DNA of 64,000 bases from Micromonospora humi (GTDB lineage Bacteria; Actinomycetota; Actinomycetes; Mycobacteriales; Micromonosporaceae): NCBI RefSeq assembly GCF_900090105.1, contig NZ_FMDM01000006.1, forward strand, positions 326,080 through 390,079. Direction: 5' to 3'. The position numbers and the translations under genes were made by a program. Below the pieces are notes generated by a model, which saw only the letters and a program-made list of their open reading frames with translations, was not told where the DNA came from and did no database searches. Of the stretch, positions 53,909 to 62,499 are shown in pieces (the stretch's first letter is position 1; every line of letters starts with the position of its first letter).

Positions 53909-55453
53909 ATGCAGCGCTGGGATCGGCTTAACGAGCGCCAGGTGGCCCTACTGCGTCAGATCGCGGACGGGGACGACCTCAGCACACCCGAGGGCGCCCC
54001 ACATCGAACGTCCGCGCGGGCGCTGCAGACCCGGCGCTTGGTAGACATCACGCGCAAGGGCGGGTTGTGGCGAGCGACTGTCACGGAAGCGGGTCGCTAT
54101 TACCTCGAGCACGGTTTTCACCCCGAGGACCCCGCCCACCTGGCCAGACCGACGCCGAGCAGGCCGAAAAGCACAGCGGAAAGCGTCCCACCAAAGCGAT
54201 CGGCAGCGGCCAGCACCGATGGCACGGCCTCGGCCGCCCTTGCCTTGGCCCAGCAACTCGTGGACCAGCTGAAACGTGGCGACGGTGTCCTCCGCGTCGA
54301 GGAGCCCGATGAGCAGACCCGGGCGCGATACCGGCGGGCCATCCATGCTGCGAAGCAGCAGAACCTCGTCCCGGGCGGATACGAGCTTCGGCACACCGGC
54401 CGGGACCGTGGCGACATCGTGGTCAGGCTCTACAACAAGGCGAACGGCGCCAGGAGCGGGTGGGACGCCTTCCGGATCGCCTCGCGCCACCAAACCACGA
54501 TCGATGAGGAGATCATCGCCGCGTTGCAGAAGAACCCCTCAGCGCTCACCGTCTCGACCGAGCTTCTGCCTCGGGCTTTGGAGTTGGTGCGCCTGCTCGC
54601 CGCAGCGGCCCGCAGCCGCGGGCACCGTCTGGTCGTCAACACCAAGGGCGCCCGGCCTACGCTGTCACTACGGCTGGAGAAGGCAAAACGCGCGGTCAGG
54701 ATCAGCGAGGAGTACGACAAGGTTCCGCATGTACTCACCGATGACGAGCGGCGGCGCCCGAGGAGGCAGCCCTGGATCTCGTTGCTCGAGTTCGACCGGG
54801 TGCCGAGCGGCCGTCTTGTCCTTGAGGTGAACCGCGCCGACTACGGCAAGTCGGACACCTGGACCGACGACAAGCGCACCATGCTGGAAACCCGCGTCCA
54901 CAAGATCATAAGAGAGGTGGAGACGGGGTACCTCGCCGACCAACGCGAGCACGAGGAGTCGGAACGCGCCCGCCGGGAGCAGGAAGAGCGCTGGGAGCGG
55001 CGAAAGGCCGAAGAACGAGCGCAGTGGGAGCAAGTCAAGGCCAGCGCCAACGTCCAGGCCACAGACAAGCTGCGCACAGACGGATTCCGGGCCGCTTTCG
55101 ACAACTGGGTGGCGGCGGACTCCATCCGAAGCTTCTGCACAGCCCTCGAGGCCTCCGCCTCATCAAACGATGTCGCAGGCCAGAACCTTGAACAATGGGT
55201 GGCCTGGGCGAGAGGCAAGGCTGATGGACTCGATCCCACCGTCAACCCGGCGGTGCTCGCGGAGGTGGACTTCGACATCAAACCGCGCCCCAGGGATCTG
55301 GAGCCGTTCATGGGCGAGTGGAGCGCGACGAGGCCGGAGAAGGCCTACCACTCGGAGGCGACCCGCAACCAGTACGCCGAGATCCTCGCCTACGAGAAGA
55401 CCTGGCACCACGGCATTCGCGGCAATCCACAAGCCTGGCGGTGGCGCAGCTGA
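53909..55453 (+). CDS. Hypothetical protein with winged-helix-like N-terminus and coiled coil
   Basis: A 514-residue protein from ATG 53909; the longer reading upstream overlaps the pseudogene. Residues 1-70 look like a winged helix (RLNERQVALLRQIADGDD, then RRLVDITRKGGLWRATVTEA). Residues 95-330 are mixed alpha/beta, with DRGDIVVRLYNKANG and HRLVVNTKGARPTLSLRLEK. Residues 355-395 form a strongly charged coiled coil rich in Glu/Arg. No enzyme motif was recognised. It stands alone between the pseudogene and a 320-bp gap. Confidence 0.72.
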   Translation: MQRWDRLNERQVALLRQIADGDDLSTPEGAPHRTSARALQTRRLVDITRKGGLWRATVTEAGRYYLEHGFHPEDPAHLARPTPSRPKSTAESVPPKRSAAASTDGTASAALALAQQLVDQLKRGDGVLRVEEPDEQTRARYRRAIHAAKQQNLVPGGYELRHTGRDRGDIVVRLYNKANGARSGWDAFRIASRHQTTIDEEIIAALQKNPSALTVSTELLPRALELVRLLAAAARSRGHRLVVNTKGARPTLSLRLEKAKRAVRISEEYDKVPHVLTDDERRRPRRQPWISLLEFDRVPSGRLVLEVNRADYGKSDTWTDDKRTMLETRVHKIIREVETGYLADQREHEESERARREQEERWERRKAEERAQWEQVKASANVQATDKLRTDGFRAAFDNWVAADSIRSFCTALEASASSNDVAGQNLEQWVAWARGKADGLDPTVNPAVLAEVDFDIKPRPRDLEPFMGEWSATRPEKAYHSEATRNQYAEILAYEKTWHHGIRGNPQAWRWRS

Positions 55454-55774
55454 ACGGGTGCTTGTAGGTGCTTGGCCGTTCGTGTGGCTGGACCGACCTG
55501 CGGTACCGATCCTCGACCGCAGCCTGCCGATCCACTTTCTGTTATCGATACCGTTGCAAATACTCGGACCCACGGCAGTTACCACTACTCAGTGAAGATC
55601 GACAGATATAATAACGGACTCGAACGGATCAAGCGTCACCGTTGACACCGCCACGGGTAACCGCCGATCAGCACAGCCCCGGTGCACGATGAGGCAACCG
55701 CGTGATGGTGGTGAACCGAGCGGTCCGAACCTCGCCCGCATCTGCGCGTCCCCGGTCTGTTACAGGTGCACCGG
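55454..55774. other. AT-richer intergenic region
   Basis: About 320 bp between convergent genes. It contains a locally AT-rich stretch around 55590-55615 with TATAAT at 55607-55612. No properly spaced -35 box or open frame was seen, so a promoter is possible but unsupported. Confidence 0.4.
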
Positions 55775-56263
55775 CTACGGCTGGGTAAGCGTCCTACGTT
55801 GTACTTTGACCGAGTACGAGTACCCGCGCCCTTCGCTGCCGCTGCTTCCCCAGCCGCTGCTGGTTGCGATGTTCCAGGCGAGTTGACGGCGCATGTGGGC
55901 GGCGAACACCCTGAGATCACGGACAACGCATCGGCAGTCCAACCACACCTCGACCCAGACGTACGGGCTGCGTGGGTTGTCGTTCAGGCGGTCCAGCCGC
56001 GACCAGCGGATCTGGTGGTCGTGGTCGGCCAAGCCGGTTCGGCTCTCGTCGTGGGCCCAGCCCATGCCGCGCGCGAGCTGGTCAAGATCGTCGATGGCGA
56101 ACAGGTCGCTGGACCACTGACCAGGCCAGACCGCGAACAAGCGAGACTGCCCGGCGGCGGCCCGCTCGTAGACGCTCTGGTCGATCCCGAACCGGACCGA
56201 CCCGCTTGCGGTGACCTCGATGTAGCACATCGTGTTCAACCTGTAGGGAAACTCGTTTCCCAT
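55775..56263 (-). CDS. Hypothetical protein
   Basis: About 162 residues from ATG 56263 (ATG 56230 is an alternative). It is rich in Trp and charged residues (SRLFAVWPGQWSSDLFAIDD, WVEVWLDCRCVVRDLRVFAA) and has no recognisable motif. It is divergent from the DUF3800-like gene across a 156-bp gap. Confidence 0.55.
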   Translation of the reverse strand: MGNEFPYRLNTMCYIEVTASGSVRFGIDQSVYERAAAGQSRLFAVWPGQWSSDLFAIDDLDQLARGMGWAHDESRTGLADHDHQIRWSRLDRLNDNPRSPYVWVEVWLDCRCVVRDLRVFAAHMRRQLAWNIATSSGWGSSGSEGRGYSYSVKVQRRTLTQP

Positions 56264-56419
56264 AGCGCCGGCGCTACGCGGTTCCCGCACACCCGCCCCC
56301 TTCCTACTGACCGGCTCCGATTCCAGCATGCCGAGCACACCCCGTACAGACGTGGGTCTTACGGTAGGTCGTGATCGAGCACGAAGGACCTACCTGCCTT
56401 CGTCCCGTACGGTGCCGTC

Positions 56420-57001
56420 GTGACCTACAGCCCTTCAATCGCGTTCGTCGACGAGTCGATGCGGCAGCGCCACGGCCGGTCGGGCTTGTACGTGATGGCC
56501 GCAACCGTGGTGACCGCCGATGGAGTCGATGAGATCAGGCGAGCGGTGAAGCTCCTGGATCGACGGGGGCGCGGGTTCCATTGGCGGGAGGCGGAGCCAG
56601 CGGAACGGCAGGCGGCAGTTGCGGCGGTCGCCGAACTCGAGGCTGTCCACCACGTCGTGCTGGGGGCAGGTCTGGACAACCAGCGCCAGGAGCGTGGGCG
56701 GCGCGAGTGCCTGCAGCGGTTGCTCTGGGAGCTAGGCGCCCTTGGTGTCGTAGAGGCTTGGCTCGACGCACGCCGTGAGGCCCAAAACAAGCTAGACGTC
56801 CGGCTCGTTGACACCATGCGCGTTCGCGGTGCCATGCCGGATTCACTACGAGTCGATCACGTGTCGTCCCGCGCCGAGCCGCTGATCTGTCTGGCTGACA
56901 TTGTCGCGGGCGCGGTCACTGCCGAGTGGGCCGAGGGCGCCGAGGAGTACGTAGCGCCGCTTGCGAAGGTGCTGCAGAGGCACAAGATCCATCTGTCGTA
57001 G
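56420..57001 (+). CDS. DUF3800-like protein
   Basis: A 193-residue protein from a GTG start. The N-terminus SIAFVDESMRQRHGRSGLYV, with its early Asp-Glu and following beta strand, and the late RAEPLICLADIVAGAVTAEW, with a conserved Asp, match the layout of DUF3800 proteins. These are suspected RNase H-fold enzymes common on mobile elements and in defence contexts. It is monocistronic and ends in a clear hairpin terminator. The function is not established. Confidence 0.68.
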   Translation: MTYSPSIAFVDESMRQRHGRSGLYVMAATVVTADGVDEIRRAVKLLDRRGRGFHWREAEPAERQAAVAAVAELEAVHHVVLGAGLDNQRQERGRRECLQRLLWELGALGVVEAWLDARREAQNKLDVRLVDTMRVRGAMPDSLRVDHVSSRAEPLICLADIVAGAVTAEWAEGAEEYVAPLAKVLQRHKIHLS

Positions 57002-57015
57002 TCCCAAAATGCGCT

Positions 57016-57052
57016 GAGCCGAGGGCCGGGTCTGCCCCCGGAGCCTCGGCTC
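57016..57052 (+). terminator. Hairpin terminator after the DUF3800-like gene
   Basis: GAGCCGAGG at 57016-57024 pairs with CCTCGGCTC at 57044-57052, with further pairing inside the loop. It begins 15 bp after the stop codon. The next 400 bp to 57457 contain no gene that could be supported and presumably hold the promoter of the toxin-antitoxin operon. Confidence 0.72.
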
Positions 57053-57457
57053 TACGACTTCCAACCCATGGGCCATGGGTGGCAGGTGTTGCTGAATACA
57101 GCTTACCTCGACCGGCCAGGGAACACCGAGCACTGGTTAATCCACGACACCGTGGGCGGAGGGTCCAGGGCTTGCTCACGACCTCTATGGGTCCCTATGC
57201 CGCCGTGTGACGTCACGCCCATACCCGACAAGATGCTCACCGCCGAGATCACCAAGCGGGCCAGACAAGCCATGGAACGGGAGTTCTTTCGGCTGACCTC
57301 TCCGACCTCGATCCCGGCCGTGTGGCGCGCCCGCTAGAGGGACAGTTGTGACTTATGGCACCCTTTGGGGAAACGCCCTCCATGCGTGGAACCGTGCTCG
57401 AACAAGCGTTCGACCATCCTCTGTTCCTATACCTGCCGCGCTACTAGACTGGAAGCA

Positions 57458-58111
57458 ATGACTAAGCCCGTGCACCCGAAGAACGCCTCGGCACGTACCG
57501 CCGCGGCGTACCTCGCTGTTCTCGGACTGGCCCGCACTCTGGGTTACGTCATCACACGCCTCAAGATCGCCAAGCTGCTGTACCTGGCAGACCTGCGAGC
57601 CATCGAGGCTGGCGACGACCCAGTATCCGGCATTCAGTGGAAGTGGCTCAACTACGGACCGTACAACAACAGTCTCCTCTTCCTGGAAGACGAGCTAGTG
57701 GAGGCCGGCGTAGTCCGCCGGGAGCCTGAGCCGTACTACGGCGGGCAGTGGCTACGCCTGATCGACGAAGCGAGCGTCGGCTACGACATGGAGCCTGAGG
57801 AGATGGCGGTCCTCTCGTCGGTAGTGGCAGAGTTCGGCGACCTGCTAGCCACGAGCTTGAAGGACCTTAGCTACCAGACAGCACCAATGCGAGACGCTCA
57901 GGGGCGTGGTCGCGGCACCACACTTGACCTGTCCCTCGCACGGCCGCGGCCGCGGCTCACTGGCCTGGCTGCCAGGATGCAAGGGATCATCAATCGACTG
58001 CCTGAACAGGAGAATGATCCGGGCGTATTCGAAGATATGATCATCGAGTCAGCCGCCTTGGCCGCCCCGCGCAGGCATGCAACGAGGGAACTGCTGGGTG
58101 ATGACGAGTAG
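57458..58111 (+). CDS. Panacea-domain antitoxin
   Basis: A 217-residue Panacea (DUF4065/SocA-like) protein. Characteristic segments are ITRLKIAKLLYLADLRAIEA, then GIQWKWLNYGPYNNSLLF near residue 55, and EMAVLSSVVAEFGDL. Panacea proteins are broad-range antitoxins paired with varied toxins. The gene overlaps the MazF-like gene by 11 bp, giving the usual antitoxin-first order. Its position 650 bp from attR suggests it stabilises the island. Confidence 0.85.
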   Translation: MTKPVHPKNASARTAAAYLAVLGLARTLGYVITRLKIAKLLYLADLRAIEAGDDPVSGIQWKWLNYGPYNNSLLFLEDELVEAGVVRREPEPYYGGQWLRLIDEASVGYDMEPEEMAVLSSVVAEFGDLLATSLKDLSYQTAPMRDAQGRGRGTTLDLSLARPRPRLTGLAARMQGIINRLPEQENDPGVFEDMIIESAALAAPRRHATRELLGDDE

Positions 58112-58493
58112 TCCCGTCGTCCAGGGCGGGATCTACTGGGTCACCGACACCGACATCAGCCTGCCCCCGAACCATGACCGCAAGACCCACCCACGACGTC
58201 CAGTGGTGGTTCTGACAGGGCCCGACACCAACAGCCACGCGGGCTGGCGGTTCGTGCTGGTGGCCCCGATATCGTCCGAGTCCACTCGCAAAACCGTGTA
58301 CTGCGTCAAGTTGAGCGCAGGCGAGGGCAACGTCGCCAGCAAATGCTGGGTCCGGGTGCCAGCCGTTCAGCCGCTCATGAAGGACCAGTTGACGGACATG
58401 ATCGGGATCCTGCCCGCGCAGCGGCTTGAGGAAATTCAGGCTCGGCTGTGGCAGTACCTCGGCCTAGTCGACCTAGATGAGCCCACACAGTAG
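58101..58493 (+). CDS. MazF/PemK-like toxin
   Basis: About 130 residues from ATG 58101 (GTG 58098 adjacent). The MazF fold is suggested by the N-terminal QGGIYWVTD, then HPRRPVVVLTGPDTNS, the second strand VLVAPISSES (the usual T-S segment) and the C-terminal LMKDQLTDMIGILPAQRLEE. MazF enzymes cut single-stranded RNA. Overlap with the Panacea gene makes a toxin-antitoxin pair of a mixed type; pairing of these two families is inferred from the arrangement. Confidence 0.8.
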   Translation: MTSSPVVQGGIYWVTDTDISLPPNHDRKTHPRRPVVVLTGPDTNSHAGWRFVLVAPISSESTRKTVYCVKLSAGEGNVASKCWVRVPAVQPLMKDQLTDMIGILPAQRLEEIQARLWQYLGLVDLDEPTQ

Positions 58494-58763
58494 GTGTCTC
58501 GCCGACCACCGAGCCCAATCAGTACCCAGAAGCCAGGGTCGACGGCCCGCGCCAACGCCGGCGCACGGCGGGTGCTCCACGGATGCTCCGATGTTCCGAT
58601 GCCGGACGGACTCACGGCGCGACCCCTGGATTCGCGCCCCCGCCGACCACTCATCCCCGTGCCAGCCAACGGAGGCATCGCGCGGACCAGCACCAACGCA
58701 GCCGGACGATGCGTCCAGAATTCGGACGGCGAACAAATGGCGGCACTCTGTCTACTTCTGGCC

Positions 58764-58779
58764 ACTTTTAATCCATAGG
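58764..58779 (+). repeat. attR core, 16-bp direct repeat
   Basis: Exact copy of the attL core ACTTTTAATCCATAGG at 4401-4416, same orientation. The 270 bp to its left (58494-58763) contain no recognisable gene and no tRNA 5' half. Confidence 0.88.
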
Positions 58780-58806
58780 TTCAGGGTTCGAGTCCCTGGC
58801 GGCCCA
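58764..58806 (+). tRNA. tRNA-Lys(UUU), 3' half, split by the island
   Basis: Contains the anticodon loop, the 3' strand of the anticodon stem, the variable region, a perfect T arm (CAGGG TTCGAGT CCCTG) and the acceptor 3' strand GCGGCCC plus A. The preceding island sequence cannot form the 5' strand of the anticodon stem or a D arm, so no functional tRNA forms here. It completes 4372-4416. Confidence 0.9.
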
Positions 58807-58829
58807 CTCCTTCGCAGCTCCGCGGCCCT

Positions 58830-59618
58830 TCAGGTCGTGGGCCGTGGGTGACGCTCATGCTGGCCCGACTGCCGCGCCAACGTAGCCAGATATCCCCGGA
58901 AGACGACGGTCACCTCGCCGCCTCCGAAGACCTCGCCGAGGGTCTCCCGGCACCACTCGCGGGCCTCCTCGGCCCAGCAAGCCCCGCGCGCGACGGCGTC
59001 GTGCACGTTGACCTCGCTGAGCGCGTAGCGCAGGTAGGCGTCGTGTGTCATCGGTAGCCGAATCTCAAGATCGGTGTAATCGAGCATCCGTAGGCCGAAC
59101 GTGGCGAGAGGAAGCGCCCGTACGTCCAGTGGCTGCCAGCCGGACGGCCACGGAAACCGCTGCTCGAACGCCGTGAACCAGGTCGCCAGCGCGTCGCCGG
59201 CCAGCGAGTGCCGGCCGCCCTCGAAGTCGTAGAGGAGGAAGGTGCCGCCTGGCGTCAGCACTCGTGCGACCTCGACGAGAGCGGACGGGAGATCGGTGTA
59301 GTTGAGTGAGCCGGCTGCCGCGACCAGGTCGAAGGACGCGGCGGCGAACGGCAGCTCCTCCGCCGAGCCGACGACGAATCGGGCGTCCGGCGCGACCTCG
59401 TGTCGATGCGCGAGCATGAGGGGAACCGGTTCCAGACCTACCACGTGTTCCGCCAGCGGCGCCAGGGCGGCGGTGGAGGCACCTGCGCCGCAGCCCACGT
59501 CCAGAGCCCTCCTGGCCCGCTGCTCGAGGCGGACCGATCGCAGGATCCGGGCGTGTACGGGGGGACGGTCGAAGGCGTAGGCCGCGGCCAGCCGCTCGTT
59601 GTCGTAGACGCTCGTCAT
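58830..59618 (-). CDS. Class I SAM-dependent methyltransferase
   Basis: A 262-residue chromosomal methyltransferase outside the island. Motif I ALDVGCGAGASTAALA is near residue 38, followed by VGLEPVPLML, the post-I acidic region, and FDLVAAAGSLNYTDLPSALV near 105. ATG 59618 has GGAGGAACC directly upstream; the longer reading of 361 residues starts in non-coding DNA. The acceptor is unknown. It converges on the tRNA. Confidence 0.88.
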   Translation of the reverse strand: MTSVYDNERLAAAYAFDRPPVHARILRSVRLEQRARRALDVGCGAGASTAALAPLAEHVVGLEPVPLMLAHRHEVAPDARFVVGSAEELPFAAASFDLVAAAGSLNYTDLPSALVEVARVLTPGGTFLLYDFEGGRHSLAGDALATWFTAFEQRFPWPSGWQPLDVRALPLATFGLRMLDYTDLEIRLPMTHDAYLRYALSEVNVHDAVARGACWAEEAREWCRETLGEVFGGGEVTVVFRGYLATLARQSGQHERHPRPTT

Positions 59619-59763
59619 GGTTCCTCCCGAACCGGTGTCACCGCTTGAACGATCATGCAGGCACGTTGTCACGGCGGGGTTCCCGGGCGAAAATCTGTCG
59701 CGCCCGTGCCTTAATCTCAGCGCACGACCCCTATCGAGGGGCCTTGATGCACGGGGAGTGCAG

Positions 59764-61344
59764 ATGAAGCCTTGGCGCCTTCGCGCGCTTGTCACGACCG
59801 TGGCCACCGCCGCGGTCGTTCTCTCGATCACGGCTCCGGCCGGGGCCGCCACGGCGGCCACCCCGGTTCTGGAGATCACGTCGATCGCCTTCGACCGCAC
59901 CTCGGTCGACGTCACGCAGGACTACGCCAGCGTCGCTCTGACCTGGACGATCACCGACCGGTCCACCAAGGCCCGGAAGATCAACGGCGCGGTCGAGCTG
60001 CGCCAGTTCGCCGGCGACCAGCAGGTCGGTCAGCCCCGGACGGTCAGTTACGACCTCGACTGGGGCGCGCAGGTCCACGGCTCGGGGACGGCGCAGGAGT
60101 CCACCTACAGCTACGACTTCGCCGTCCCGCGCTATGCCTCGACGGCGGAGACGGTCTGGCGGGTCACCAAGGTGACCGTCGCCGACGACGTCGCGCACGC
60201 CCGGACGGTGCGCGACCCGGGTCCGGCGGCGCTGGCCGTGACCCAGCTCGTCGACACCGAGGGGCCGGTGGCCGAGCAGCTCTACCTCGACTTCGGCCAG
60301 CCGCGCGAGGTCTATGACGACGGTTCCGGGGTGACGTTGCGCTACCGGACGCAGCTCACCGACGAGAGCGGCTTCAAGCGGGGCAAGCTCACCCTCGCCG
60401 GCCCGGGTGGCGTGCGGCTCAGCTCGACCTTCCAGCTCGTCCAGAACGGTTCGCAGTGGTCGTGCAACGGCGACGTGTCCTACGACCCGACCTGGGTGGG
60501 GTGCACGGTGGCGATCGCCGTGCCGGCCGGCTCGGCGTCCGGCACCTGGCGGGTGGCGCGGGTCGACCTGACCGACGTCTGGGGCAACACCCGGACGATC
60601 ACGTCGCCCGAGGGGCCGGCGCCGGTGCAGGTGACCCGCAACGACGTGGTCAGCGCGTCGGGTTTCGCGCTCACCGAGTCGCGGGTGAACAACTGGCGCA
60701 AGCCGGTGTCGACGTCGCTGACCTTCACGCCCCAGGGCGCGGTCCGGGGTCTGGCCTCGGTCGACCTCGACATGTCCTGGTGCTCGCAGCCGTCGCGCAC
60801 GCCCGTGGTGCGTGAGGACGGCTCGGTCTCGGTGGAGATCGTCGTGCAGTCGAGCTGGGTGAGTTCCTGCGAGATCAAGGGGGTCAAGCTGACCGACGGG
60901 GCAGGCAACGTGGCGCTCTACGGCACCACCTACGGCGCTGCCGACCTGGGCCTCACCATCACCCGGGTGCCGGACGAGAAGGCGCCGGTGGTGCTCTCGG
61001 CGACGCTGCCCAAGGCGACCTGGACGTCGCAGGAGACCGAGGACGCGTGGGGGCTCGGCTTCGACGTCACGGTCGAGGTCGACGACTTCGCCCCGATCAA
61101 CGGCACCAGCGCGACGATCTACGACAGCGAGGGCGTCTCCCAGGGCGGCATGTACGGCGGTGAGCACGACGACGGCACCGGGGTCTTCCACCTGGCCGTG
61201 TCGACCGGTCGGCTGGCGCCCGGGCGCTACACGATCGGCTTCTCGCTGACCGATGAGGCCGGGAACACCAGCCACTGGGGCTACCCGAACGCCGGCAACC
61301 CGATCCCGAACGGCCCGCTGGTCCTGACCGTGGTCGCCGACTGA
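59764..61344 (+). CDS. Secreted protein with beta-sandwich-like repeats
   Basis: A 526-residue secreted protein. The signal peptide is clear (KPWRLRALVTTVATAAVVLS, cleavage after AGAATA near residue 32). The mature part consists of about four related beta-rich units of roughly 120 residues, each ending in phrases like VDLTDVWGNTRT, VKLTDGAGNVALYG and FSLTDEAGNTSHWG. This resembles bacterial Ig-like or Calx-beta-type repeats. Binding partner and role are unknown. A strong terminator follows. Confidence 0.8.
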   Translation: MKPWRLRALVTTVATAAVVLSITAPAGAATAATPVLEITSIAFDRTSVDVTQDYASVALTWTITDRSTKARKINGAVELRQFAGDQQVGQPRTVSYDLDWGAQVHGSGTAQESTYSYDFAVPRYASTAETVWRVTKVTVADDVAHARTVRDPGPAALAVTQLVDTEGPVAEQLYLDFGQPREVYDDGSGVTLRYRTQLTDESGFKRGKLTLAGPGGVRLSSTFQLVQNGSQWSCNGDVSYDPTWVGCTVAIAVPAGSASGTWRVARVDLTDVWGNTRTITSPEGPAPVQVTRNDVVSASGFALTESRVNNWRKPVSTSLTFTPQGAVRGLASVDLDMSWCSQPSRTPVVREDGSVSVEIVVQSSWVSSCEIKGVKLTDGAGNVALYGTTYGAADLGLTITRVPDEKAPVVLSATLPKATWTSQETEDAWGLGFDVTVEVDDFAPINGTSATIYDSEGVSQGGMYGGEHDDGTGVFHLAVSTGRLAPGRYTIGFSLTDEAGNTSHWGYPNAGNPIPNGPLVLTVVAD

Positions 61345-61348
61345 GTCC

Positions 61349-61382
61349 GGTCCGGCCCGGCCCTGCGCGGCCGGGCCGGACC
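61349..61382 (+). terminator. 14-bp perfect stem terminator
   Basis: GGTCCGGCCCGGCC (61349-61362) and GGCCGGGCCGGACC (61369-61382) pair perfectly around a CTGCGC loop, five bases past the secreted-protein stop codon. Confidence 0.85.
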
Positions 61383-61440
61383 GCTCACGGCGACCGTGGA
61401 AGCTTGCGGTGGAGTGAACTCCAGCGCCTAGCGTCGCCGC

Positions 61441-62481
61441 ATGGCACAGACGACAGGCATGGCACTGACGGCACCCGGTGGCAGCTGGGAGCCGTACACC
61501 TTCGAACGCCGGGCCCTGCGCCCGGACGACGTCGCGGTCCGCGTCACCTGGTGCGGGGTCTGTCACACCGACCTGCACGCGGCCGAGGCCCTGACCGCCG
61601 GGTCCGCGCCGCTGGTGCCGGGGCACGAGTTCGTCGGCGAGGTCACGGCCGTGGGCGGCGACGTCACCGGCTTCGCGGTCGGCGACGCGGTCGCGGTGGG
61701 CAACATCGTCGACTCCTGCGGTACGTGCGGCGCGTGCCGGGCCGGCGAGGAGCAGTTCTGCGTGGACTTTCCCACGCTCACCTACGGCGGTCGGGACCGG
61801 GTCGACGGCAGTGTGACGCTCGGCGCGTACGCCCGGGACTACGTGGTGCGGGAGCCGTTCGCGTACCCGTTGCCGGGCGGGCTGGACCCGGCGGGCGTGG
61901 CGCCGTTGATGTGTGCCGGGGCGACCGTGTTCGAGCCGCTGCGTCGCTGGGACGTCGGCGTCGGCCAGTTGGTCGGCGTGGTGGGGCTGGGCGGTCTCGG
62001 CCACCTGGCGGTGAAGTTCGCCAAGGCGATGGGGGCGCGCGTCGCGGTCTTCACCACGTCGCCGGGCAAGGAGGCGGGGGCGCGTGCGCTCGGCGCCGAC
62101 GAGGTGGTCGTCTCCGGTGACGCGGAGGCGATGGCGGCGCAGGCCGGCCGGTTCGACTTCATCCTCGACACGGCGTCGGCCAAGCACGACCCGTCGCCCT
62201 ACCTGCGGGCGCTGCGGATGGACGGCACGCTCTGCATGTTGGGCATCCCGGATCGGTACGAACCGGAGGCGCTGGCGCTGCTGCTGGGCTACAAGCGGCT
62301 GGCGGCGTCGGGCAGTGCGGGCCGCCCGCGTACCCGGGAGATGTTGGAGTTCGCGGCGCGGCACGGCATCGTCGCCGACGTGGAGCGGGTTCCGGCGCGT
62401 GCGGTGGGTGACGCGCTCGCCCGGCTGGCTCGCAACGACGTGCGCTGGCGGTTCGTGCTGGACCTCTCCGACCTGGGGTGA
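61441..62481 (+). CDS. Zinc-dependent alcohol dehydrogenase (CAD-like)
   Basis: A 346-residue medium-chain dehydrogenase that oxidises alcohols or reduces aldehydes with NAD(P). The catalytic zinc site is seen as WCGVCHTDLHA and GHEFVGEV, and the structural zinc cluster as CGTCGACRAGEEQFC. The Rossmann motif GLGGLGHLAVK is near residue 184. It is followed 18 bp later by a MerR regulator, a common pairing for aldehyde or thiol stress response. Confidence 0.93.
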   Translation: MAQTTGMALTAPGGSWEPYTFERRALRPDDVAVRVTWCGVCHTDLHAAEALTAGSAPLVPGHEFVGEVTAVGGDVTGFAVGDAVAVGNIVDSCGTCGACRAGEEQFCVDFPTLTYGGRDRVDGSVTLGAYARDYVVREPFAYPLPGGLDPAGVAPLMCAGATVFEPLRRWDVGVGQLVGVVGLGGLGHLAVKFAKAMGARVAVFTTSPGKEAGARALGADEVVVSGDAEAMAAQAGRFDFILDTASAKHDPSPYLRALRMDGTLCMLGIPDRYEPEALALLLGYKRLAASGSAGRPRTREMLEFAARHGIVADVERVPARAVGDALARLARNDVRWRFVLDLSDLG

Positions 62482-62499
62482 CCGACGTACGGTTGGCGG

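Larger units (their letters stand above)
4401..58779. mobile_element. Integrated genomic island of about 54 kb in tRNA-Lys(UUU)
   Basis: Bounded by the 16-bp attL/attR core that splits the tRNA-Lys gene. It contains a tyrosine integrase and excisionase-like gene (27-29 kb), replication-relaxation proteins, three anti-phage-type systems, an OLD nuclease, a candidate biosynthetic locus, a toxin-antitoxin pair at the right end, and an intact tRNA-Lys(UUU). The integrase is in the middle rather than at an end, and no TraB/FtsK-type transfer ATPase or relaxase was recognised. It could therefore be a composite of several insertions or a mobilisable element. Boundaries are read directly from the sequence; mobility is inferred. 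Confidence 0.85.

Noticed and set aside
55607..55612. TATAAT as a promoter
   Set aside because: No -35 box lies at 16-18 bp, and the downstream gene on that strand is more than 800 bp away.
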